A DNA stretch of 48,832 nt from Ruminococcus sp. (GCA_022768805.1 JALELB010000020.1:1-48832), one strand, 5' to 3'; positions 1 through 9,450 are shown, counted from the first letter of the stretch. Numbers and translations are program-made. Notes: a model not told the origin generated them from the sequence alone.

Positions 1-2614
1 TGGGCAGCAATGCCGCCACCAGGGGAACCGCAAAGCTGAGCCCCACCGCCCGGAGCAATGCGGCACGGGACAGGGCCACGGTGGAGAACACCGCCTGGAG
101 CGCCGGCACATAGATCGCCCCCAGCAGGCACAGCAGGGACACCAGCACCGCCAGCACCAGCTTCCCGTTGTTGAGATAGGGGACGGTGAAGATGTTTTTC
201 TGCTCGGATTTGCACTCGAACACATGCAGAAGCTGGGACAGCACCAGGGTGGTCAGCGCCCCCGTCCGGGCACCCTCCACCCCGCAGCCCATGCGCAGCA
301 GCATGGAAAAGCAGGCAAGGGTGGACAGGCCGATGAGCACCCCACGCAGCACAATGGTGCCCAGGAGCCCTCCGGAGAAGAAGCTCTCCTCCTGGGAGCG
401 GGGCGGCTTTTCCATATTCCCCCGCTCCGGCGGCTCCAGCCCCAGGGCGATGGCAGGCAGACCGTCCGTCACCAGATTCACCAGCAGCAGCTGCACCGGC
501 AGCAGCACCATGGGCATGCCCATCAGGATCCCCAGGAACATGGTGAGCACCTCCCCGATGTTGCAGGACAGGAGATAGCGGACGAATTTCCGGATGTTGG
601 CGTAGATGCACCGTCCCTGCTCCACCGCCCCCACCAGGGTGGCGAAATTGTCGTCCAGCAGGATCACGTCCGCCGCCTGCTTTGCCACGTCCGTGCCGGT
701 GAGACCCATGGCAACCCCCACATCCGCCTCCTTGATGGCGGGGGCATCGTTGACCCCGTCCCCGGTCATGGTGACAATCTCTCCCCGGCTCCGGTATGCC
801 CGCACCAGCCGCAGCTTATGGGCGGGACTCACCCGGGCAAAGACGCTGTAGCGATCCAGCTCCCGGCGAAGGGTATCCTCCGGCATCCCGTCCAGCTCCG
901 CACCGGTAAGCACCTGCCTGCCCCGGAGGAGCCCTGCCCGGGCTGCGACTGCCTTTGCGGTGGCAGGGTGATCCCCGGTAATCATCACCGTGCGGATATG
1001 GGCACTGCGGCACCGGCGGATTGCCTCCTTTGCCTCCTGCCGCACCGGATCCTCCATGCCGGCAAAGCCCAGAAAGGTCAGGCCGTATTCTGCGGCGGAC
1101 AGGCTGTCGCAGTCCTTCTCCGTCAGCGCCAGCACCCGCAGCGCTCTGCCGGACAGCAGCTGGGCCTGGGCGTTGAGGGCTTGACGGATGGCGGGGGTCA
1201 TGGGCTGGGGGGTGCCATTTTGCAGATAAAAGGCGCACCGGGGCAGCAGCACATCCGCCGCCCCCTTGCAGAAGGCGGTAATCCGGCTGCCGGAGCGTGC
1301 CAGCACGGTCATGCACCGGGTATCGCTGTCAAAGGGCGCCTCCTCCAGCCGCTGCCAGCCGGAAAGGCTCCGGGCGGTGATCCCTGCCTTGGCCGCCGCC
1401 ACCAGCAGGGCGATTTCCGTGGGATCCCCCTGCACCTGCCACTCCCCGGGGGCGGAAATGGCGCCCCGCTGCCGGCACCGGATTTCCCCGTCGGTGCGGA
1501 TGGCGGCATTGCTGCACAGCACCCCGCACCGGAGCAGCCCCGTCAGCTCCGGCCTTGCCGCCGGGTTGCACACCTCCTTGCCAAGCCGGATTTCCCCCGT
1601 GATCCGGTAGCCGGAGCCCATAACCTCGTAAAGCTCCCCTCCGGCATACAGCCGGGTAACGGTCATGCGGTTTTCGGTGATGGTGCCGGTCTTATCCGAG
1701 CAGATCACCGAGGTGCAGCCCAGGGTCTCCACCGCATGGAGCCGGTTCACCAGGGCGTTCGCCCGGAGCATACGGCTCACCGCCAGGGCAAGGGCGATGG
1801 TCACCGTGGCAGGCAGCCCCTCGGGAATGGCGGCAATGGCGATGGTAATGCCGGTCAGCAGCATATCGAACACCGGCTCCCCCCGGAGCACCCCCGCCCC
1901 GAACACAATGGCGCATACCCCAAGGCAGATTACCGCCACGGTTTTGCCCAGCTCCCCCAGCCGTTCCTGAAGGGGAGTCCTGCCCGTTTCAATCTGGGTG
2001 AGCATGGAGGAGATCTGCCCCATCTGGGTGCGGACACCGGTGGCAATCACCACCGCCTCCCCGCTGCCCTGGGTGATGCCCGTGCCGGTATACAGCACCG
2101 TGGCCTTTCCCGGTGCATTGTCCGTGTCCGAGGGCTCCCCCGGATGCTTCTCCACAGGGACGGATTCCCCGGTCAGCACGGATTCCTCCGCAAACAGCCC
2201 CCGGCACCGGAGAATCCGGCAGTCCGCCGGCACGCTGTCCCCTGCCTCCACCCGGATCACATCTCCGGGAACCAGCTCCGCCGCCGGCCGGGTGGTCAGC
2301 TCCCCGTCCCGGAATACCCGGGCGGTGGGCGCCGTCATGGCGCTGAGGGCCTCCAGGGTCCGCTCGGTGCGATATTCCTGCACAAAGCCCAGCACCGCAT
2401 TCAGCAGGACGATGAAAATAATCGTGACCGCATCCGTGATCTCCCCAAGCAGGGCGGAAATCACCGTTGCTGCCAGCAGAATCAGCACCATCACGTCCCG
2501 GAACTGGCCGAGAAAAATAGAAAGGGGGCGCTTCCGCTTTGCCGCCGCCAGCCGGTTCTCTCCCTGCCCCGCCAGGCGCTGCTGTGCCTGCTCCTCCGTC
2601 AGCCCGATCTGCAT
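1..2614 (-). CDS. P-type Ca2+-transporting ATPase (SERCA/PMCA-like), 3' end beyond window
   Basis: Translated from the minus strand, starting at an ATG preceded by GGGAG, with an in-frame TGA just upstream. About 871 residues are visible, nearly the full family length of 870-900, but no stop is reached. Motifs in order: N-terminal cation-ATPase segment (LTEEQAQQRL), actuator TGES near residue 146, PEGLP in the M4 helix near 265 (typical of Ca2+ pumps), phosphorylation site CSDKTGT near 305, GDGVNDAP hinge near 620, and NLVTDGLPAIALG in the C-terminal membrane domain. The protein should hydrolyse ATP to export Ca2+ across the membrane. Known background: the B. subtilis homologue YloB is expressed during sporulation. 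Here the gene is divergent from spoVA genes and has a sigmaE-like promoter. Substrate assignment to Ca2+ rather than another cation is an inference from the motifs. Confidence 0.93.
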   Translation of the reverse strand, partial: MQIGLTEEQAQQRLAGQGENRLAAAKRKRPLSIFLGQFRDVMVLILLAATVISALLGEITDAVTIIFIVLLNAVLGFVQEYRTERTLEALSAMTAPTARVFRDGELTTRPAAELVPGDVIRVEAGDSVPADCRILRCRGLFAEESVLTGESVPVEKHPGEPSDTDNAPGKATVLYTGTGITQGSGEAVVIATGVRTQMGQISSMLTQIETGRTPLQERLGELGKTVAVICLGVCAIVFGAGVLRGEPVFDMLLTGITIAIAAIPEGLPATVTIALALAVSRMLRANALVNRLHAVETLGCTSVICSDKTGTITENRMTVTRLYAGGELYEVMGSGYRITGEIRLGKEVCNPAARPELTGLLRCGVLCSNAAIRTDGEIRCRQRGAISAPGEWQVQGDPTEIALLVAAAKAGITARSLSGWQRLEEAPFDSDTRCMTVLARSGSRITAFCKGAADVLLPRCAFYLQNGTPQPMTPAIRQALNAQAQLLSGRALRVLALTEKDCDSLSAAEYGLTFLGFAGMEDPVRQEAKEAIRRCRSAHIRTVMITGDHPATAKAVAARAGLLRGRQVLTGAELDGMPEDTLRRELDRYSVFARVSPAHKLRLVRAYRSRGEIVTMTGDGVNDAPAIKEADVGVAMGLTGTDVAKQAADVILLDDNFATLVGAVEQGRCIYANIRKFVRYLLSCNIGEVLTMFLGILMGMPMVLLPVQLLLVNLVTDGLPAIALGLEPPERGNMEKPPRSQEESFFSGGLLGTIVLRGVLIGLSTLACFSMLLRMGCGVEGARTGALTTLVLSQLLHVFECKSEQKNIFTVPYLNNGKLVLAVLVSLLCLLGAIYVPALQAVFSTVALSRAALLRAVGLSFAVPLVAALLP

Positions 2615-2650
2615 ACCCCATCACGCTCCCGCAAAGATTGTTGTCCGTTC

Positions 2651-2679
2651 ATTCTATGTGCCCCGGGACAGCTTTATGC
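2651..2679 (-). promoter_or_regulatory. sigmaE-like promoter of the Ca2+ ATPase gene
   Basis: Read on the minus strand: GCATAAA (2679-2673), 14 bp, CATAGAAT (2658-2651), then 36 bp to the ATG. This fits the known mother-cell sigmaE pattern (GNATATT, about 14 bp, CATACANT) with few deviations. Inference only. Confidence 0.5.
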
Positions 2680-2682
2680 CGG

Positions 2683-2712
2683 TGCATAGCCGGAGGAAAA
2701 CGGTGCACACTA
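2683..2712 (+). promoter_or_regulatory. sigmaG-like promoter of the spoVAD cassette
   Basis: TGCATA (2683-2688), 17 bp, CACACTA (2706-2712). The known forespore sigmaG pattern is TGMATA, 17-18 bp, CATACTA, so there is one deviation. spoVA genes are sigmaG targets in B. subtilis, which supports the call. Confidence 0.65.
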
Positions 2713-2757
2713 TAGGCAAAACCGGCGGCACGGCCGCAGAGAGGATGAACGGACAGC

Positions 2758-3783
2758 ATGGCAAAGAAAATCGGCACGGGCACCTACCTTCTGGAGCATA
2801 CCCCCTCCGCAGCGGCATTTGCCGCCATTGTGGGGCAGATGGAGGGGGGCGGCCCTCTGGGCGCCTGCTTTGATTACGTGGAGCAGGACAGCCATTTCGG
2901 CAAGGACAGCTGGGAGCAGGCGGAAAGCGAGCTCCAGCGGCGGACGGTGGAAGCCGCCCTGAAAAAGGGCGGGCTTACCCCAAAGGATGCGGATCTGATT
3001 CTGGCGGGGGATCTCATCAACCAGTGCACCGGCACCACCTACGGACTCCGGGGGCTGGGGATTCCTCTGCTGGGGCTGTACGGGGCATGCTCCACCATGG
3101 CGGAGGGACTGGCGCTGGGCAGCATCCTTATGGACAGCGGCATTGCCCGGCATATTGTGGCGGCAACCTCCTCCCATTTTTCCACGGCGGAGCGCCAGTT
3201 CCGGTTCCCCCTGTCCTACGGCGGCCAGCGAACCCCCACCGCCCAGTGGACCTGTACCGCCTCCGGCGCTGTGGTGCTGGCTCCCTGCGGGGATCCCCCA
3301 TATCTCCGGGCGGTGACCGTGGGCAGGATTGTGGACTACGGCATCACCGACGCCAACAATATGGGGGCAGCCATGGCGCCGGCAGCGGCGGATACCATCC
3401 TCCGGTTCCTGGGGGATACGGGGGCAGCCCCCGGGGACTTTGACGCCATTGTCACCGGGGATCTGGGGATTGTGGGCTCCCGGCTGCTGTGTACGCTTAT
3501 GGAGAAGGAGGGGGTGGACATCACCCGGCAGCACCGGGACTGCGGGGCGATGATATTCGACCCGGAGCAGCAGGACACCCACGCAGGGGGCTCCGGCTGC
3601 GGCTGCTCCGCCAGCGTGCTGTGCGGCCATTTCCTGCCCCGGCTCCGGACCGGAGAAATACGGAACATCCTCTTTGCGGCCACCGGAGCCCTCATGTCCC
3701 CCACCTCCTCCCAGCAGGGAGAGAGCATCCCGGGCATCTCCCATCTGATTCACCTGAGCGCAGAGAAAAAAGGAGGGAAATAA
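2758..3783 (+). CDS. spoVAD: Stage V sporulation protein AD (SpoVAD)
   Basis: 341 residues, full length for SpoVAD, a thiolase-fold protein of the forespore inner membrane complex that moves dipicolinic acid (DPA) into the spore and binds DPA. Recognisable segments: EHTPSAAAF near the N terminus, LILAGDLINQCTGT near residue 80, LYGACSTMAEGL near 105, ATSSHFSTAERQFRFPLSYG near 140 and GCGCSASVL near 280. GAGAGGA lies about 12 nt upstream of the ATG. The next gene, spoVAE, starts 1 nt after the stop. A spoVAC gene would normally sit upstream, but the divergent ATPase is there instead. Confidence 0.95.
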   Translation: MAKKIGTGTYLLEHTPSAAAFAAIVGQMEGGGPLGACFDYVEQDSHFGKDSWEQAESELQRRTVEAALKKGGLTPKDADLILAGDLINQCTGTTYGLRGLGIPLLGLYGACSTMAEGLALGSILMDSGIARHIVAATSSHFSTAERQFRFPLSYGGQRTPTAQWTCTASGAVVLAPCGDPPYLRAVTVGRIVDYGITDANNMGAAMAPAAADTILRFLGDTGAAPGDFDAIVTGDLGIVGSRLLCTLMEKEGVDITRQHRDCGAMIFDPEQQDTHAGGSGCGCSASVLCGHFLPRLRTGEIRNILFAATGALMSPTSSQQGESIPGISHLIHLSAEKKGGK

Positions 3784-3784
3784 T

Positions 3785-4138
3785 ATGGAATATGTTTGGG
3801 CATTTCTTGTGGGAGGGGCTCTGTGCGCCGTGGGACAGGCGCTGATTGACTACACCAAGCTGACCCCGGCACGGATCCTGGTGAGCTTTGTGGTGGCAGG
3901 GGTGATTCTCAGCGGCTTCGGCTGGTACCCAAAGCTCATCGACCTGGCAGGAGGCGGCGCCAGCGTGCCCCTTACCGGCTTCGGGCATCTGCTGGCAGAG
4001 GGGGTCCGCAAGGCGGTGGAGGAGCACGGATTTCTGGGGGTATTTCTGGGGGGGCTCACCTCGGCGGCAGGGGGCATCACCGCAGCCATGATCTTCGGAC
4101 TGCTGACGGCGGTATGCTTCCGCTCCAAGGACAAATAG
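3785..4138 (+). CDS. spoVAE: Stage V sporulation protein AE (SpoVAE/SpoVAEb)
   Basis: 117 residues and strongly hydrophobic, with three to four predicted membrane helices. It begins MEYVWAFLVGGALCAVGQAL and has the family segment FLGGLTSAAGGITAAMIFG near the C terminus. SpoVAE is a membrane part of the SpoVA DPA channel in the spore inner membrane. The Shine-Dalgarno sequence AGGAGGG lies inside the end of spoVAD, so the two are likely translationally coupled. Length and sequence match SpoVAEb; the soluble SpoVAEa-type protein is not present. Confidence 0.93.
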   Translation: MEYVWAFLVGGALCAVGQALIDYTKLTPARILVSFVVAGVILSGFGWYPKLIDLAGGGASVPLTGFGHLLAEGVRKAVEEHGFLGVFLGGLTSAAGGITAAMIFGLLTAVCFRSKDK

Positions 4139-4147
4139 GAGGGGGCT

Positions 4148-4831
4148 ATGGCAATCGGGTTTCTCCGGTCCCTGATCCTGTACGGGGTGGTGATCTTCTC
4201 CGTGCGGCTCATGGGCAAGCGGCAGATCGGGGAACTGCAGCCCTCGGAGCTGGTCATCACCATTCTGGTGTCCAACATTGCCACCCTGCCCCTGGAAAAC
4301 CTGGACATTCCCCTGCTCACCGGCATTGTGCCCATTCTGTCCCTGGTATGCTTCGAGGTGCTGGCCTCCTGGGCAACCCTGCGGAGCAGGCGGCTCCGGC
4401 GGATTCTCTCCGGCAGCCCAAAAATCATCATCCGGGACGGGGTGATCGACCAGAAGGTGCTGGGGGAGCTGCGGTTTTCGGCGGATGATCTGATGACCGC
4501 ACTGCGGGGCAGCGGCGTGTTCGATGTGTCGGAAGTGCAGTTTGCGGTTGTGGAAACCACCGGAAGCGTGTCCGTGTACCCCAAGTATGCAAGCCGGCCG
4601 GTGACCAATGTGCCGGAGCAGGACCGGGGGGACCCCCCCGACGTGCTGATCTCCGACGGAAAGCTGATTCCCCACGGGCTGGCGGCAAGCGGACTGGACC
4701 GGGCGTGGATTGACCGGGTGCTGAGCCGGCAGCAGCTGAAGATCCGGGACGTGTTCCTGCTTGCCGCCCGGGGACAGCAGGATTACTGCCTCATCAGAAA
4801 GGAGGAGGGCGGATGTCACGGATCCGGCTGA
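4148..4831 (+). CDS. DUF421 membrane protein (YetF-like)
   Basis: 227 residues. Three N-terminal hydrophobic segments (about 5-80) are followed by a soluble domain. Family hallmarks: VRLMGKRQIGELQPSELVIT near residue 20 and PKIIIRDGVI near 95. This matches DUF421/YetF proteins. Related genes are known next to spoVA genes, including in the mobile spoVA2mob operon of heat-resistant Bacillus spores, so a role in the spore membrane is plausible but is an inference. SD GAGGGGG precedes the ATG. The 3' end overlaps the next gene by 19 nt. Confidence 0.88.
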   Translation: MAIGFLRSLILYGVVIFSVRLMGKRQIGELQPSELVITILVSNIATLPLENLDIPLLTGIVPILSLVCFEVLASWATLRSRRLRRILSGSPKIIIRDGVIDQKVLGELRFSADDLMTALRGSGVFDVSEVQFAVVETTGSVSVYPKYASRPVTNVPEQDRGDPPDVLISDGKLIPHGLAASGLDRAWIDRVLSRQQLKIRDVFLLAARGQQDYCLIRKEEGGCHGSG

Positions 4832-5190
4832 GCGGCTGCATTCTCATCGCCATCGTGAGCCTTTGCATCTTTTCCGCGGTTTATGTGCGCCGCAGCTGCC
4901 TGGGGCTGCTGGACACCCTGTCCCGGGTGGAGGTGCATGCCGGAAAAGAGGAGTATGCGGCGGCGGCTCAGGCGGCAGCAGAGCTGAACGATGCCTGGAG
5001 CAGGCTGATGCCCCGGCTGAATATGCTGGTGTCCAGCGACAAGCTGACCCAGATCGGGGGGGAGCTTTCCCGGCTCACCCCCCTGATTGACACGGAAAAT
5101 GACGAGCTGGGGGCGGAGCTGGCGGAAAGCCGCACCCTGCTGGAGCAGCTGTACTACGGGGAAATCCCCCTGCTGAGCCGGCTGTTCTGA
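4813..5190 (+). CDS. DUF4363 family small membrane-anchored protein
   Basis: 125 residues: one N-terminal transmembrane helix (about 5-25) and a mostly helical extracytoplasmic or intraspore domain with leucine-rich, charged helices. This matches the DUF4363 pattern as I know it (about 120 residues, TM plus helices, often downstream of DUF421 in Clostridia). SD GGAGGAGGGC lies inside the upstream gene. It overlaps DUF421 by 19 nt, suggesting paired synthesis and perhaps a complex. Biochemical function unknown. Confidence 0.75.
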   Translation: MSRIRLSGCILIAIVSLCIFSAVYVRRSCLGLLDTLSRVEVHAGKEEYAAAAQAAAELNDAWSRLMPRLNMLVSSDKLTQIGGELSRLTPLIDTENDELGAELAESRTLLEQLYYGEIPLLSRLF

Positions 5191-5244
5191 AGGCGGCTCA
5201 CTCCCCGGTATGCCGGAACAAGCCATGGGGCTGCGCCCTGTGAC

Positions 5245-5299
5245 TTTACATAGATTTTACACGATTATGCTTTCAGATTTTACGCGTCAATGTTATGCT
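5245..5299 (+). promoter_or_regulatory. Pho-box-like repeats and promoter of the Na/phosphate symporter
   Basis: TTTACA at 5245-5250 and again at 5256-5261 (11-bp period), then TTTACG at 5279-5284. Gram-positive PhoP binds TTHACA-type repeats with about 5-bp spacers. A -10-like TATGCT lies at 5294-5299, with a poor -35 (TTTCAG, 5271-5276) as expected of an activated promoter. PhoP control is an inference. Confidence 0.5.
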
Positions 5300-5370
5300 A
5301 TTGGAAAAAGGATTTCTTTAAACCAAGGGATACGGAATCGGGGATACCCGCACATTACGCCTGAAATCGG

Positions 5371-5411
5371 AAAGGAGCGGCGGCGCATGGGGCGCACGCC
5401 AACGTATCGTT
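5371..5411 (+). promoter_or_regulatory. Unusual ribosome binding site: SD, hairpin, start codon
   Basis: AAAGGAG (5371-5377) is 34 nt from the symporter ATG. Between them, 5382-5400 can fold into a GC-rich hairpin: GCGC pairs twice, then GGCG with CGCC, leaving one bulged base. The hairpin would shorten the effective SD-to-AUG distance. A different-frame ATG at 5387 lies inside the hairpin. Confidence 0.45.
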
Positions 5412-7163
5412 ATGACTATTTTTTCTGTGTTCACCCTTCTGGGAGGGCTCGCCTTCTTCCTGTACGGTATGACCGTCATGTCCAACGGGCTGGAAAAGCT
5501 GGCCGGCGGCAAGCTGGAGCGTGCGTTAAAGCAGATGACCTCCTCCCGGTGGAAAAGTCTGGGGCTGGGCGCCGGCATCACCATCGCCATCCAGTCCTCC
5601 TCCGCACTGACCGTTATGCTGGTGGGCCTTGTGAACTCCGGCATTATGCAGCTGCCCCAGACCGTGGGGGTCATCATGGGCTCCAATATCGGCACCACCC
5701 TTACCGCCTGGATTCTGTCCCTGGCCGGGGTGGAGGGAGACAGCTTCTTCCTCAAAATGCTGAAGCCCACCTCCTTTTCGCCCCTGGTGGCTCTTTTGGG
5801 CATCGTCCTGATTATGATGGCCAAATCCACCAAGAAAAAGGACATCGGCAGCATCTGCGTGGGCTTTGCCATTCTGATGTACGGCATGACCCTCATGAGC
5901 GACGCTGTGAGCCCCCTGCAGGATATGCCCGAATTCGCCAGCATGCTCACCGCCTTCCAGAACCCGGTGCTGGGTGTTGTGGTAGGCGCAGCCTTCACCG
6001 GCATCATCCAGAGCTCCGCTGCCTCCGTTGCCATTCTCCAGTCCCTGTCCGCCACCGGGGGCATCACCTTCGGCATGGCAATCCCCATTATCATGGGACA
6101 GAACATCGGTACCTGCGTTACCTCCCTGATCTCCAGCATCGGGGTCACCAAGAATGCAAAGCGGGTTTCGGTGGTGCATATCTCCTTCAATGTGATCGGC
6201 ACAGTGGTGCTGCTGATCCTGTACTACGGGCTGGACGCCATTTTCGGCTTCCCCTTTACGGATCAGCCCATTGACCGGCTGGGCATCGCCGTCTGCCACA
6301 CCATATTCAACGTCTTTACCACCCTGGTGCTGCTGCCCATGCAGAAGCAGCTGGTGAAAATTGCGGAGTTTGTCATCCGGGACGATCCCAAGGACAAGGA
6401 AAGCTATACATTCCTGGATGAGCGTCTGCTGAAAACCCCCTCCTTTGCCATTTCCGAATGCACCAACCACACCGTGGGCATGTGCTGCATCGCCCGGGAC
6501 GCTATTCTGGAGGCAATTTCCCTGAGAGAAAACTTTGACGACAAAAAGGTGGCCTTCATCCGGGAGCATGAAAACCAGCTGGACCTTTACGAGGATAAGC
6601 TGGGCACCTTTCTGGTGAAGCTGTCCCGGAACGATATGTCCGACGAGGACAGCAAAAAGGTTTCCCTGCTGCTGCACACCATCGGGGACTTTGAGCGCAT
6701 CGGAGACCACGCCCTGAATCTGGTGAAATCCGCCATGGAAATGGAGGAAAAGCAGGTTCAGTTCTCCCCGGCGGCACAAAAGGAGATTACGGTACTGGCG
6801 GAGGCGCTGAAGGAAATCGTGGGCATTACCACCAGGGCCTTTGAACAGAATGACCTGGAGCTTGCAGGCAGGGTGGAGCCCCTGGAACAGGTTATCGACG
6901 GGCTGATCCTGGACATCAAGACCAACCACATCGACCGGCTCCAGAGTGGAGCCTGCACCATCGAGCTGGGCTTTATCCTTTCCGACCTGCTGACCAACTA
7001 CGAGCGTGTTTCCGACCACTGCTCCAACATTGCGGTGGCGCTGATCGAGGTTGCCCACAGCAGCTTTGATACCCACGAGTATCTGAACGCAGTCAAGAAT
7101 ATGGACAACGCCGTATTCCAGCAGCGCTATGAAGAATACAAAAACCAGTATGCACTGAACTGA
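5412..7163 (+). CDS. Na/Pi cotransporter family protein with C-terminal PhoU domain
   Basis: 583 residues. The membrane half (about 1-310) has two inverted Na_Pi_cotrans repeats with signature QSSSALTVM near residue 60 and QSSAASVAI near 200, each part of the Na+/phosphate binding site in this family. The C-terminal part (about 345-560) is a PhoU-like helical bundle with two E/D-rich repeats (HTIGDFERIGDHALN and NYERVSDHCSNIA). It should import phosphate with Na+ across the cytoplasmic membrane. Single gene, ended by a strong terminator. Upstream repeats suggest phosphate-starvation control. The ATG at 5412 is the first conventional start in frame, although its SD is distant. Confidence 0.93.
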   Translation: MTIFSVFTLLGGLAFFLYGMTVMSNGLEKLAGGKLERALKQMTSSRWKSLGLGAGITIAIQSSSALTVMLVGLVNSGIMQLPQTVGVIMGSNIGTTLTAWILSLAGVEGDSFFLKMLKPTSFSPLVALLGIVLIMMAKSTKKKDIGSICVGFAILMYGMTLMSDAVSPLQDMPEFASMLTAFQNPVLGVVVGAAFTGIIQSSAASVAILQSLSATGGITFGMAIPIIMGQNIGTCVTSLISSIGVTKNAKRVSVVHISFNVIGTVVLLILYYGLDAIFGFPFTDQPIDRLGIAVCHTIFNVFTTLVLLPMQKQLVKIAEFVIRDDPKDKESYTFLDERLLKTPSFAISECTNHTVGMCCIARDAILEAISLRENFDDKKVAFIREHENQLDLYEDKLGTFLVKLSRNDMSDEDSKKVSLLLHTIGDFERIGDHALNLVKSAMEMEEKQVQFSPAAQKEITVLAEALKEIVGITTRAFEQNDLELAGRVEPLEQVIDGLILDIKTNHIDRLQSGACTIELGFILSDLLTNYERVSDHCSNIAVALIEVAHSSFDTHEYLNAVKNMDNAVFQQRYEEYKNQYALN

Positions 7164-7176
7164 CCGCAAAAAAGCA

Positions 7177-7210
7177 CCGCCTGACCGGGAAATCCGGTCA
7201 GGCGGTTTTT
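7177..7210. terminator. Bidirectional intrinsic terminator
   Basis: Perfect 12-bp stem (7177-7188 with 7194-7205) and a 5-nt loop. TTTTT follows on the plus strand, and a run of A before the stem gives U's on the minus strand. It serves the symporter and the converging nifU. Confidence 0.93.
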
Positions 7211-7214
7211 CGGC

Positions 7215-7646
7215 TTACTGCTCCTGGCAGCAGCCCTCGCATTCGTGAACCTCTCCCACCAGGGGGCCCGGGTCGATGCCCTGGCGCCGGTAGTAATCGG
7301 ACAGGGCGGCCTTGATTGCCTGTTCCGCCAGCACGGAGCAGTGGAGCTTCACTGCCGGCAGCCCGTCCAGTGCCTCCACCACTGCCTTGTTGGTCAGCTG
7401 CAGTGCCTCTTCGATGGGCTTGCCCTTGATGAGCTCCGTGGCCATGGAGGAGGTGGCAACCGCCGCCCCGCAGCCGAAGGTCTTGAACTTCACATCGGTG
7501 AGCACCCCGTTATGCACCTTGATGTACATTTTCATAATATCGCCGCACTTGGCGTTTCCAACCTCTCCTACCCCGTCTGCGTCCGGGATTTCTCCCACGT
7601 TCCGGGGGTTGGTGAAATGATCCATTACCTTTTCGCTGTACAGCAT
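7215..7646 (-). CDS. nifU: Fe-S cluster assembly scaffold NifU/IscU-like
   Basis: 143 residues. U-type scaffold with the three cluster-ligand cysteines: C34 in NAKCGD, C59 in FGCGAA and C103 in LHCSVL, plus D36. It receives sulfur from the cysteine desulfurase encoded 16 nt upstream and builds Fe-S clusters in the cytosol. SD AAGGAG precedes the ATG. Oddity: the C terminus ends CEGCCQEQ, adding three cysteines not in E. coli IscU; I do not know their role. Confidence 0.95.
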   Translation of the reverse strand: MLYSEKVMDHFTNPRNVGEIPDADGVGEVGNAKCGDIMKMYIKVHNGVLTDVKFKTFGCGAAVATSSMATELIKGKPIEEALQLTNKAVVEALDGLPAVKLHCSVLAEQAIKAALSDYYRRQGIDPGPLVGEVHECEGCCQEQ

Positions 7647-7662
7647 CCTTCAACACTCCTTT

Positions 7663-8862
<1,200 letters not shown>

Positions 8863-8876
8863 ACAGACCCCTCTCC

Positions 8877-8941
8877 GGTAGATTTCCTACCTTTTTACTA
8901 TGCTATAAGAATATTATACAGGATTAGTAGGAATTTTGCAA
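8877..8941 (-). promoter_or_regulatory. nifSU promoter with inverted repeats
   Basis: On the minus strand: TTGCAA (8941-8936), 17 bp, TATAAT (8918-8913). Inverted repeats flank it: GTAGGAA (8927-8933) against TTCCTAC (8884-8890), and GGTAG (8877-8881) against CTACC (8887-8891) in the leader. These could be an operator or a leader hairpin. Confidence 0.75.
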
Positions 8942-8963
8942 GAGGGAACGAAAAAATTTTTTT

Positions 8964-9404
8964 CTACCGGGCATACCGGTCCCGCTGGGCAACCGCCAGG
9001 GCGTCGCACCGTTCGTTTTCCGGGTGCCCTGCATGCCCCCGTACCCAGACGAATTCCACCCGGTGCCGTTCCAGCAGGGGCAGCAGCTGCTCCCACAGAT
9101 CCACGTTCAGCGCCGGCTTCTTATCGGACTTGATCCAGCCCTTCCGCTTCCAGCCGTAAACCCAGCCCTTGGTGATGCTGTCCACCACATACCGGCTGTC
9201 GGTGGTCAGGGTCACGGCGCAGGGCTCTTTCAGGGCGGACAGGCCGGCGATGACCCCCATCAGCTCCATCCGGTTGTTGGTGGTATTGGCCTCCCCTCCG
9301 GAAAGCTCCTTTTCCACGGTACCGAACCGGAGCACCACCCCGTAGCCTCCCGGGCCGGGATTGCCGCTGCAGGCGCCGTCGGTAAAAATCTCCACATGCT
9401 TCAT
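8964..9404 (-). CDS. rnhA: Ribonuclease HI
   Basis: 146 residues, full length. It cleaves RNA in RNA-DNA hybrids in the cytoplasm. The active-site DEDD set is visible: D9 in [15 protein letters not shown]47 in NNRMEL, D69 in TTDSRYV and a C-terminal D in NERCDALA. It also has the E. coli-type basic protrusion ([17 protein letters not shown]). Transcribed leftward toward nifS but with its own promoter; no terminator is seen between it and the nifS promoter. Confidence 0.96.
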   Translation of the reverse strand: MKHVEIFTDGACSGNPGPGGYGVVLRFGTVEKELSGGEANTTNNRMELMGVIAGLSALKEPCAVTLTTDSRYVVDSITKGWVYGWKRKGWIKSDKKPALNVDLWEQLLPLLERHRVEFVWVRGHAGHPENERCDALAVAQRDRYAR

Positions 9405-9450
9405 AGGCAGTATGTTCCTTTCTGTGCGGTTCTATACAGGTTCTGCATCT

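Noticed and set aside
224-2689. 821-codon plus-strand open frame opposite the Ca2+ ATPase
   Set aside because: Low-complexity His/Gln/Gly/Pro translation with no family; the minus strand encodes a clear P-type ATPase with all motifs.
5210-6274. 354-codon open frame overlapping the symporter
   Set aside because: Frame-shifted shadow of the Na/Pi gene in G+C-rich DNA; composition is not protein-like. Kept only as a leader oddity at ATG 5387.
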